A DNA stretch of 64,000 nt, taken from the NCBI RefSeq assembly GCF_902810445.1, contig NZ_LR778175.1, positions 186,001 through 250,000 on the forward strand, written 5' to 3'. The stretch is from Candidatus Nitrosacidococcus tergens (GTDB lineage Bacteria; Pseudomonadota; Gammaproteobacteria; Nitrosococcales; Nitrosococcaceae). The position numbers were made by a program, and so were the translations under genes. Below, one piece after another: positions 53,861 through 61,453 of this stretch. Position 1 is the stretch's first letter, and each line of letters begins with the position of its first letter. Below the pieces are notes generated by a model. That model ran no database searches. It saw nothing but the letters and a program-made list of their open reading frames with translations, and was not told the DNA's origin.

Positions 53861-54773
53861 AGCGATCCCAGAATTCTGTGAGCTTAAAATGGTGGTTTTG
53901 AGTACCATGGGATTCAATTTTAATTGCTCCTAATAAAGAAGCAATTCGGCCAGTATTTTCCCAATCCATATCGCAGCTAATACCATAGAGTAGTCCTGCT
54001 CGATAAGCATCACCACATCCTGTTGGATCTGAAACTAAAGCAGCTTTAGCAGATGGAATTTTAAGCTCTTTCCCTTCAGTATAAATAGTAGAGCCATCAC
54101 CACCTTGCGTGACAATAAACGCTTTTACTTGTTTTGCAAGTTCTTCAATAGATAGTTGAGTACGCTCTTGAAATAAATGTGCTTCATAATCATTCATACT
54201 TATCCAAGTAGCCTGTTGGACAAAGCTAAGAAGTTCTTTTTCGCTAAACATAGGCAATCCCTGGCCCGGATCAAATATAAATGGAATACCTGCTTCATGG
54301 AATTGTTTAGCGTGTTGGATCATCCCATCTCGACCATCAGGAGAAATAATGCCAATATCAATATCTTTATTTTTATTAGCATCTTCAATTCTATTTTCGT
54401 GGGAAAAATTCATTGCTCCTGGATGAAATACTGTAATCTGATTACTATCGATATCTGTAGTAATAAATGCTTGTGCTGTATAAGTATTATCAATTAAGCG
54501 TACATATTGGAGTGGAATATCTTTTTCAATAAACCATCCTCGATAGGAAGAAAAATCATCTCCTACCGTTCCCATGGGAATAGGCTCTCCTTGAAGCAAT
54601 TTAAGATTGTAAGCGATATTGCCTGCACATCCCCCAAATTCTCTTCGTAGCTTAGGGGCTAAAAAAGAAACATTAAGCATATGTACTTTATCTGGAAGGA
54701 TATGCTTTTTAAACTGATCATGGAATACCATGATCGTATCATAGGCAAATGATCCACAAATTAACGCTGACAT
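53832..54773 (-). CDS. PfkB-family carbohydrate/adenosine kinase
   Basis: A 313-residue ribokinase-fold enzyme. ICGSFAYDTIMVF opens it, GGCAGNIAYNLKLL (about 47-60) and MGTVGDDF form the substrate lid region, and SDPTGCGDAYRAGLLYG (about 249-265) is the PfkB signature with the catalytic Asp. A specific substrate, such as adenosine or a sugar, cannot be read from the sequence. Shine-Dalgarno AAGGAG is 7 bp before the ATG. It lies 52 bp downstream of gcvPB on the same strand and may be co-transcribed. Confidence 0.9.
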   Translation of the reverse strand: MSALICGSFAYDTIMVFHDQFKKHILPDKVHMLNVSFLAPKLRREFGGCAGNIAYNLKLLQGEPIPMGTVGDDFSSYRGWFIEKDIPLQYVRLIDNTYTAQAFITTDIDSNQITVFHPGAMNFSHENRIEDANKNKDIDIGIISPDGRDGMIQHAKQFHEAGIPFIFDPGQGLPMFSEKELLSFVQQATWISMNDYEAHLFQERTQLSIEELAKQVKAFIVTQGGDGSTIYTEGKELKIPSAKAALVSDPTGCGDAYRAGLLYGISCDMDWENTGRIASLLGAIKIESHGTQNHHFKLTEFWDRFRDSFGYCL

Positions 54774-54825
54774 GATTTCTCCTTAATTATAAAAATTTTT
54801 ATCTAAAGAATAATATAATTTCATT

Positions 54826-56274
54826 TTAACCCTGCCAAGCGATATCTAATTCTCGTGCTGCTTTGACTTCATCAAGGCGACGCACTGGTAAATTATGAGG
54901 AGCAGATTTAAGTTGATTTAGATCCTCGTGTGCTTCTTTCATAATTTGTGCCATTGCATCAACAAAAAAATCAAGAGTTTGCTTACTTTCTGTCTCCGCT
55001 GGCTCTATTAAAAGGCACTCCGGTACTAAGAGGGGAAAATAAATAGTAGGTGCGTGAAAACCAAGATCTAGTAATCGTTTAGCCACATCGGTTGCAGTCA
55101 TATTCATTTCTTGAGCTTGTCGCTTTAAGGTGACAACAAATTCATGACCAGCACGACGAGTTGGATAAGCTAAATCAAATCCTAGCTCGCTCATTTTCTT
55201 TGCAAGATAGTTAGCGTTTAGAGCAGAAAAATCAGATACTCGCTCCATACCTTCTCGACCTAGCAATCTAATATAAATATAAGCACGAAGTAAAACTCCT
55301 GCATTACCCATCCAAGCAGAAAGCCGGCCAATACTTTGTGGGCAATCATCTTCTACAAACCAACGATATTTCCCATCTTCTCTTCTACCTACTCGAGGTA
55401 TGGGTAGAAAAGGAAATAATTTTTCACCGACACCAACAGGTCCTGCCCCAGGACCACCACTGCCATGAGGTGTAGCAAAGGTTTTATGCAAATTAAGATG
55501 AATGACATCAAAACCCATATCTCCGGGTTTTACTTTACCTAAAATAGCATTTAGATTTGCTCCATCATAATAAAGTAATCCGCCTGCTTGATGCACTTTA
55601 TCGGCAACTATTTTAATATTTCGATCAAAAATTCCTAGGGTAGAAGGATTAGTCAACATAATTCCTGCAGTTTTTGGACCGAGTACTTTATCAAGTGCTA
55701 CTAAGTCTATATCTCCTTCTACATTGGTGGGAATTTCTCGTACCTGAAAGCCACACATAGTTGCTGTTGCAGGGTTAGTGCCATGGGCTGCATCAGGAAC
55801 TAACATTTCACGCCGCTCATGATTACCCATTGCATCATGATAAGCCCGAATCATTGCCACTCCAGTAAATTCTCCTTGAGCACCGGCCATAGAAGCAAGG
55901 CTAATAGCCTTCATCCCTGTAATAGCTGCTAAAATTTCTTGCATTTCATAAAGGCAAGATAAATAGCCTTGGCTTAGAAAATCAGGAGTCGCTGGATGTC
56001 GCTCTAAAAATCCTGGTAGGTTCGCTAGCGTATGACAGATCTTGGGATTGTACTTCATAGTACAAGAGCCTAAAGGGTAGAAATGGGTATCAATTGAAAA
56101 ATTTTTTTGAGATAGCCGAGTATAATGCCGGACTACATCTAATTCAGAGACTTCAGGTAACCTAGGAGGCGTTTTCCTCAATAGATCCTTTGGTAAATCT
56201 TCTGTAACGGAATCAGTTTTAGGAATTTGAGTTGGTGCATGTCGGTTTGGGCGTGAAGATTCAAAAATCAGCAT
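54826..56274 (-). CDS. gcvPB: Glycine dehydrogenase (decarboxylating), subunit 2
   Basis: A 482-residue PLP-dependent C-terminal half of the P-protein in the glycine cleavage system. Near the N-terminus SELDVVRHYTRLSQKNFSID and FYPLGSCTMKYNPK are diagnostic, and the PLP lysine lies in LNLHKTFATPHGSGGPGAGP. It needs GcvPA (subunit 1), plus GcvT and GcvH, none of which is in the window. The ATG lacks a clear Shine-Dalgarno. A 135-bp gap with the palindrome GTTGATCAAC (56338-56347) lies upstream. Confidence 0.95.
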   Translation of the reverse strand: MLIFESSRPNRHAPTQIPKTDSVTEDLPKDLLRKTPPRLPEVSELDVVRHYTRLSQKNFSIDTHFYPLGSCTMKYNPKICHTLANLPGFLERHPATPDFLSQGYLSCLYEMQEILAAITGMKAISLASMAGAQGEFTGVAMIRAYHDAMGNHERREMLVPDAAHGTNPATATMCGFQVREIPTNVEGDIDLVALDKVLGPKTAGIMLTNPSTLGIFDRNIKIVADKVHQAGGLLYYDGANLNAILGKVKPGDMGFDVIHLNLHKTFATPHGSGGPGAGPVGVGEKLFPFLPIPRVGRREDGKYRWFVEDDCPQSIGRLSAWMGNAGVLLRAYIYIRLLGREGMERVSDFSALNANYLAKKMSELGFDLAYPTRRAGHEFVVTLKRQAQEMNMTATDVAKRLLDLGFHAPTIYFPLLVPECLLIEPAETESKQTLDFFVDAMAQIMKEAHEDLNQLKSAPHNLPVRRLDEVKAARELDIAWQG

Positions 56275-56409
56275 AATTATAGTAAATAGGTTTTAGTTTG
56301 TTAAAAAAATTTATCTCTCAAGCACAATGTAGTAAGAAGTTGATCAACATTAACTAGTATATAGTGAGAAATAGGTACCTGAAGTTTCTTTATTACGGTC
56401 TATCTATAT

Positions 56410-57210
56410 TCACTCAATTTTTAAGCTAGTCATAGATAAGGCGCCAGCTACTGGTTTATCATTAAAAAAACTAATTGATTCACCCTTTTCTTTCAGTCCA
56501 AGAATATACAATAGCGGAAGATAGTGCTCTACAGAAGGAATAGCAAGTTGAAAGGCTGATCCTTGATTTTTAAAATCAATAAGCATCTGATGATCATCAT
56601 CTAAAATAAGTTGTTTTACTTTTTCATTAGCTTCCATCGCCCAATCATAAGCAAATTCCTCGTTTATTTTTTGCCAATCTACCTTTTTAAGGTTATGAAC
56701 AATGTTTCCACTACCGATGATTAATACACCTTTTTCACGAAGAGGTATTAATTCTTGAGCCAATTCATAATGCTGCTGAGGTGTTTTATTGACGTCCAAA
56801 CTCATTTCAACAGTAGGTATATCTGCATCTGGATAAAGATGTTTAATCACCGACCAAGCCCCATGATCAAGACCCCAATTATAATCTAAATTTACTTCAG
56901 TAGACTTTATAAGTAACTTTGTTTCCATTGCGAGTTTAGGGCTACCCGGTGCTGGGTACTGCACTTCAAAGAGCTCCTGAGGGAATCCAAAAAAATCATG
57001 AATGGTAGCTGGATTTTTCATTGCCGTTACTTGAGTTTCTTGTGTTTCCCAATGTGCTGATATACATAAAATAGCATTCGGCTTTGGAATTTCTGTGCTA
57101 ATATTTCGAAACCCAGTAACAAACTCGTTTTCTTCAATAGCATTCATTGGACTACCATGCCCCAAAAATAATAGGGGCATTTTCTCTATACTATTAAAAG
57201 AGTTAATCAT
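56410..57210 (-). CDS. ygiD: 4,5-DOPA dioxygenase extradiol-like protein (YgiD/LigB family)
   Basis: A 266-residue class III extradiol dioxygenase-type protein. Zinc/iron ligands are visible as His18 (FLGHGSPMNA), His53 (SAHWET) and His229 (PSVEHYLPLL), with His116 in LDHGAWSV. E. coli YgiD, of the same length and arrangement, is a zinc enzyme cleaving L-DOPA in vitro; its physiological role is unclear. An internal ATG (residue 11) is a possible alternative start. It is separated from EamA by 52 bp on the same strand. Confidence 0.88.
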   Translation of the reverse strand: MINSFNSIEKMPLLFLGHGSPMNAIEENEFVTGFRNISTEIPKPNAILCISAHWETQETQVTAMKNPATIHDFFGFPQELFEVQYPAPGSPKLAMETKLLIKSTEVNLDYNWGLDHGAWSVIKHLYPDADIPTVEMSLDVNKTPQQHYELAQELIPLREKGVLIIGSGNIVHNLKKVDWQKINEEFAYDWAMEANEKVKQLILDDDHQMLIDFKNQGSAFQLAIPSVEHYLPLLYILGLKEKGESISFFNDKPVAGALSMTSLKIE

Positions 57211-57262
57211 TTTATTTAAGATTATCTAGTTAATTTTAGTTTCATCAATTAATTTAGAAAAT

Positions 57263-58165
57263 TCAACGCTTCAAGAAAGTAGCGATACTGAGTATCGCAA
57301 GGCTTACCAAGATAAGTATAACTCCAACTGTTTCAGGCAGCGTAGGGGCTTCATTAAGGATCATTCCTGCAAGAATAATAGTGACTACTGGAACTCCAAG
57401 AGAGCTTAAGCTTGTAATGCTAGCTGATAAGTGTTGTAGAGCATAGAGCCAAAGAATCCAGCCTAAAGCACTTGATAAAATACTGTTATAAGCTAGTGCC
57501 TGTAAAAAAGTACTATTCCAAATTGGAATAGATTCTCCCATGAAGTAAGAGAGTATTTCTAGTGCAAGCCCGCCAATAAACATCTGCCAAGCATTAATAT
57601 TAATAAGCTCTGCAGTATTATTTAATTCCATTTCTTTACTAATAATGACACTAACCCCCCACAGTAGCCCAGCGATTAAAGCAAATAGGGTGCTTGCCAA
57701 GGTAAAGTAAGTTTCCCAAGGATCAATGATTCCAATCAAACCTAATCCTGCAATGCAGAGAGCTAGCCATTGTAATTTACAAATGGGCTCTTTTAAGAAA
57801 TGTGCTGCAAAAATAATAGCCCATAAAGGCATGGTATAAACAAGTACCGCACTTTTTCCCACACTACCTTCTACAAGAGCTAAGGCACCAGTGCCCATAA
57901 AACCTACAGTTTGTAATAGAGAAAGCCAGAGCATAGGTTTAATGTGTACTGGCTTTAAAGAATTTTTTTTTAAAAAAATAATAAAAAATAAGAATAATCC
58001 ACCAATGATAGAGCGTAGAGCAGCAAACTCTACGGGTGCACACCAGATCAGTGCTTGCTTAACAACAACCCAGCCATATCCCCAAATAAGTGTTAAAACA
58101 ACTAGTGCAAGGATAGAGCTAGCTTGGTTTGGTATTTTTCCAACATTACTTATAGGGAAGTTCAT
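57263..58165 (-). CDS. EamA/DMT-superfamily membrane transporter
   Basis: A 300-residue protein with about ten membrane helices in two EamA repeats. ALVVLTLIWGYGWVVVKQAL starts the first (core LIWGYGWVVVK), and LFALIAGLLWGVSVIISKEM the second. The family exports metabolites such as amino acids or drugs; the substrate cannot be assigned. It starts 10 bp after the ExoD-like gene and precedes the YgiD-like gene. Confidence 0.88.
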   Translation of the reverse strand: MNFPISNVGKIPNQASSILALVVLTLIWGYGWVVVKQALIWCAPVEFAALRSIIGGLFLFFIIFLKKNSLKPVHIKPMLWLSLLQTVGFMGTGALALVEGSVGKSAVLVYTMPLWAIIFAAHFLKEPICKLQWLALCIAGLGLIGIIDPWETYFTLASTLFALIAGLLWGVSVIISKEMELNNTAELININAWQMFIGGLALEILSYFMGESIPIWNSTFLQALAYNSILSSALGWILWLYALQHLSASITSLSSLGVPVVTIILAGMILNEAPTLPETVGVILILVSLAILSIATFLKR

Positions 58166-58175
58166 TAGCAGCAGC

Positions 58176-58796
58176 TCAAAAATATTGAATAGCTTCGTAA
58201 AACATTTTTTTTCCTATCACTATAAACACAGTAAAATAAATTATAGTAATAATATCAATTAAATAACCTAAGAGAATAAAAATCCCATCATACTGGAGTA
58301 ATCCTGCTGCTAAAAAAAATAGAGCAAGTCCTGGTAAAGTATTACTGAGGGGAATGAAACCAAAAGGCAAGATCAGTAGAATAGCTCCTAAAATTAAAGC
58401 AAGGCTATGGATTTTGTATAAGAATTTTTTAGCGACTAGCCAGTTTAAGCGATAAGGATGATTAATTCTTACTAAGTAGTTTAACCATATAAAGCTGTGC
58501 TCTAAAACAACAGAAAGAGCCTTTGTAGAAATAAGTTTATTTCTAACAGATTTAGGCAACCATAGAGGATAGTCAAAAAAAAGGCTTACCCCAATAGATA
58601 AAATTACTAGACCGCATATAGCACCCATGCCAGGGATAGAAATAGGTATGATAAAAATAAGGGAAAGTAATAAAACAAAAGGTATTAAGCCCTCTTGTCC
58701 TATTAGATCCCGTACTTCAATCAAAGTAACATGCTCTGAAGGTAATTTTTCTATAATTTTTTTAAGTTTTTGTATAAGCGGAGAATACACTAACAT
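58176..58796 (-). CDS. Exopolysaccharide synthesis protein ExoD family
   Basis: A 206-residue membrane protein with several helices. VTLIEVRDLIGQEGLIPFVLLLSLIFIIPISIPGMG (split: LIEVRDLIGQEG and PISIPGMG, about 25-56) is the ExoD-type N-terminus, followed by LWLPKSVRNKLIS and FIPLSNTLPGLALFFLAAGLL. ExoD is linked to exopolysaccharide in rhizobia but its molecular role is unknown. The start overlaps the stop of the acyltransferase gene by 1 bp, so they are coupled. Confidence 0.85.
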   Translation of the reverse strand: MLVYSPLIQKLKKIIEKLPSEHVTLIEVRDLIGQEGLIPFVLLLSLIFIIPISIPGMGAICGLVILSIGVSLFFDYPLWLPKSVRNKLISTKALSVVLEHSFIWLNYLVRINHPYRLNWLVAKKFLYKIHSLALILGAILLILPFGFIPLSNTLPGLALFFLAAGLLQYDGIFILLGYLIDIITIIYFTVFIVIGKKMFYEAIQYF

Positions 58797-60727
58797 TATT
58801 TAGTTTGAGAAAGAGCTGATTGTTGAAACAGCTTATTTCCTATGTATTTTGCACCTTCTACAGTTAAGTGATTACCGTCCCAAGCAATTAAATTATCTTC
58901 AGGAGTTACTATAGGGCAGCTTTCATTATCTCCACAAATAATTTCAATCTGATTAATAAATACTTCAGGAGATAGATTATTTTTCATTATTCTATTAATA
59001 GATAATGCTCTTTCAATAACTCTATATCGTAATTTAGCTCGCTTTTCTCTTCCTAAATAGAGTAATTTCCTAATATTAATAGTTTCACCAAAGCTCTTAG
59101 TACCAATAACAAATAACTTTTGATTAAAACTCAGGTGCATATTAGTAATAGTCTCTAGCAGAAACTTTGCTCCCCACTGATTCCAATTAGAAGCAAGCAC
59201 AATAATGTCAGCTTGCTTAATAATTGGCATCAAAGAAGGGATATTAGGTCGCCTAGCACACTCCGGGCGATATATTGGAGCAATATATCGGCTAAAATCT
59301 TCTGAAGTCACATAGGATATTTGGCATCTAGCTTCTATATGAGCTGTTCTAATTTGTGCATTTTGCCATTGGTTAGATTCATAAACTGCATTTACAAAAT
59401 CTTGAGCATAGCTATCTCCAATAATTAAAATTTTACGCTGCTCTGTTGTTGTAAAATTTCCTTCTAGTGCCTTTGCTCTTTTTCTTACATACTCTCCTTG
59501 GATTGTATTATCTGCATACTTCCACCATTTCATCTCTTCTGGAGAAAATCGACTAGATACGCCATGGGTAAAAATAAGCCATAAACCAAGAAGTAATACA
59601 ATAAACGAACTAACCCCTGCCCATTTAAGTAACATGGGCTTAGAGATTATATTCCGATCACGGAATGGAGTTTCCACATAAGCCCAACTTAACCAAGCTA
59701 AAAATAGACTTAGTAATACCAAGCCAATATTCCCCTCTAAGGCTGGATAAAATCCAGCAATATGAGTAAATGCAAAGATAGGTTCATGCCATAAATAAGC
59801 ACTATAGGAAATTAGCCCAACAAATACGAATGGTTTACTAGACAATAAACGTCCCAAGAAACTATCCTTATAAATAAGCATAATCACTAATGCAGAACCT
59901 GCTGAGGGAATTAAAGCATTTAATCCGGGAAACGGTATTCTTTCGTCAAACATCATAATTGGTAGTGCAATACTTAAAATGCCTACCCAGCAAAATAATT
60001 CTGCTAGAATTTTACTTAGTTTGGGTATTTTATTTTCAAATGCAGCAAATGCTACTAGTGCTCCCAACATAAGCTCAAATGCACGAGTTGGGCTTAAGTA
60101 AAAAGTTATAATTGGTTTTCCAAAATAAACTCCTAATTCACTTACTCCTAGTGAAATAATTGTAACTGTAAATAAAGCAACCCATAACCAGCCTCTCTTA
60201 TAACGCCATATTCCCCAAAGGAATATAGGAAAAAAAATGTAAAATTGTTCTTCAACGCCTAAACTCCACGTATGCACCAAAGGATTTTCTAGTATTGCGG
60301 TAAAATATCCTGTTGTCTGCCATAAATAGATATTTGAGACGAAAGTAATAGCAGCAACTATTCCTTGCCCTAGTCGCCAAAAACTATAAGGATCCATTAA
60401 GAACCAACCAAATGGAATGCATACAATAAGTACTAAAATAAGGGCAGGTAGAATACGGCGAATACGCCGTTCATAAAAAGATAAAATTGAGAAGGATCCA
60501 GATTGGTTTTCTCGGAGTAAGATCCCTGTAATAAGATAGCCGCTAATTACAAAAAATACATCTACCCCAACAAATCCTCCTGAAAACCCAGGAACACCTG
60601 CATGAAAAAGCATGACCGAAAGCACTGCTAGTGCCCGCATTCCATCAATTTCAGGTCTATAGGGAAGTTTTTTAGATTCTATTTTATGATTTGTACTTAC
60701 TTGGTGATGGAAATCTTTTTTATTCAT
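58796..60727 (-). CDS. Acyltransferase 3 with C-terminal SGNH domain (OafA/YrhL type)
   Basis: A 643-residue inner-membrane protein. The N-terminal acyltransferase-3 domain has about ten helices and starts YRPEIDGMRALAVLSVMLFHAG, with the catalytic-type His in the core VMLFHAG. The VEEQFYIFFPIFLW segment is also typical. The C-terminal periplasmic SGNH hydrolase-like domain has ILIIGDSYAQDF and AWDGNHLTVEGAKYI, the block I and V motifs. Members O-acetylate surface glycans such as O-antigen or peptidoglycan-like polymers. The target is not known here. It stands near ExoD and a PH-domain protein. Confidence 0.92.
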   Translation of the reverse strand: MNKKDFHHQVSTNHKIESKKLPYRPEIDGMRALAVLSVMLFHAGVPGFSGGFVGVDVFFVISGYLITGILLRENQSGSFSILSFYERRIRRILPALILVLIVCIPFGWFLMDPYSFWRLGQGIVAAITFVSNIYLWQTTGYFTAILENPLVHTWSLGVEEQFYIFFPIFLWGIWRYKRGWLWVALFTVTIISLGVSELGVYFGKPIITFYLSPTRAFELMLGALVAFAAFENKIPKLSKILAELFCWVGILSIALPIMMFDERIPFPGLNALIPSAGSALVIMLIYKDSFLGRLLSSKPFVFVGLISYSAYLWHEPIFAFTHIAGFYPALEGNIGLVLLSLFLAWLSWAYVETPFRDRNIISKPMLLKWAGVSSFIVLLLGLWLIFTHGVSSRFSPEEMKWWKYADNTIQGEYVRKRAKALEGNFTTTEQRKILIIGDSYAQDFVNAVYESNQWQNAQIRTAHIEARCQISYVTSEDFSRYIAPIYRPECARRPNIPSLMPIIKQADIIVLASNWNQWGAKFLLETITNMHLSFNQKLFVIGTKSFGETINIRKLLYLGREKRAKLRYRVIERALSINRIMKNNLSPEVFINQIEIICGDNESCPIVTPEDNLIAWDGNHLTVEGAKYIGNKLFQQSALSQTK

Positions 60728-60760
60728 ATTTTTATAGTTTTTTTAACATACTATATATAG

Positions 60761-60791
60761 ATATGCCCATAATATTAATTTACGGGCATAT
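60761..60791. repeat. 8-bp inverted repeat upstream of the acyltransferase gene
   Basis: ATATGCCC (60761-60768) and GGGCATAT (60784-60791) are exact inverted repeats around a 15-nt AT-rich spacer. They sit in the 89-bp gap between the PH-domain gene and the acyltransferase gene on the minus strand. T-runs after the stem are absent, so an operator or processing stem is more likely than a terminator. Confidence 0.35.
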
Positions 60792-60816
60792 ACAAAAAAC
60801 AAAAATAGATTAAAAG

Positions 60817-61311
60817 CTATTCCATCTCTCTCATTTTAACTTCTTTGTTTGCTCTACACTCTTCCACATAATGCCTAATTTGTTCTCTTAATTCTTCAGC
60901 TCCTTTAATACCTTCAATTAAAGAAGTAGGTGTTGTCGCATCTGTAGAAACAATGGTAATTGTGCCTAATCCAAAAATTCTCTCAAAGAACGATTGATAG
61001 AGCTCAGTATCTCGTACTCTATAGAGTTCCAGCTCTTCAATTTTTCGAGAAAAAACCCCATTATGAGATTTCAACCGCTGAGAAGTCAGTTCGTAGTACT
61101 GACTTTTGGTTTCAAGAAAGCACCAGAGTGCATATAAAATTGCAATAGCACCAATTCCTGCTGCCACACTAATTGCTGGCACAGAAGAGGTTAGCTTTAA
61201 ATAAAGAACTGCACCTACCGCAATGAAAGGAATTAAACTGCAAATAATATAAGTACCTAGATTGACAATTTGGGATTGGCTATCAGACCAAATTTTAGTT
61301 TCTTCATTCAT
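60817..61311 (-). CDS. PH domain-containing membrane protein (YdbT/bPH2 type)
   Basis: A 164-residue protein with two membrane helices near the N-terminus (about 18-38 and 41-64). The pleckstrin-like bacterial domain follows, with YYELTSQRLKSHNGVFSRKIEELELYRVRDTEL (core RKIEELELYRVRD, about 89-101) and FGLGTITIVSTDAT. Such proteins are of unknown function. Shine-Dalgarno-like GGAAAAG lies before the ATG. It precedes the acyltransferase and ExoD-like genes. Confidence 0.85.
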   Translation of the reverse strand: MNEETKIWSDSQSQIVNLGTYIICSLIPFIAVGAVLYLKLTSSVPAISVAAGIGAIAILYALWCFLETKSQYYELTSQRLKSHNGVFSRKIEELELYRVRDTELYQSFFERIFGLGTITIVSTDATTPTSLIEGIKGAEELREQIRHYVEECRANKEVKMREME

Positions 61312-61453
61312 TGTTACTTTTCCTAAATACTGTGAATAATAGCTCTACAATAAGCATAATTTTTAATTTAATTAGTATAAATTAAAAAAGATACGACGCT
61401 TTAGCATACTCACAATAATATTGATGCAATCTATAAAAAATAAATAGATTTTT

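Noticed and set aside
54177..54497. 106-codon plus-strand ORF opposite the PfkB-family kinase
   Set aside because: Antisense to a gene with clear kinase motifs; low-complexity Ile/Phe/Ser translation.
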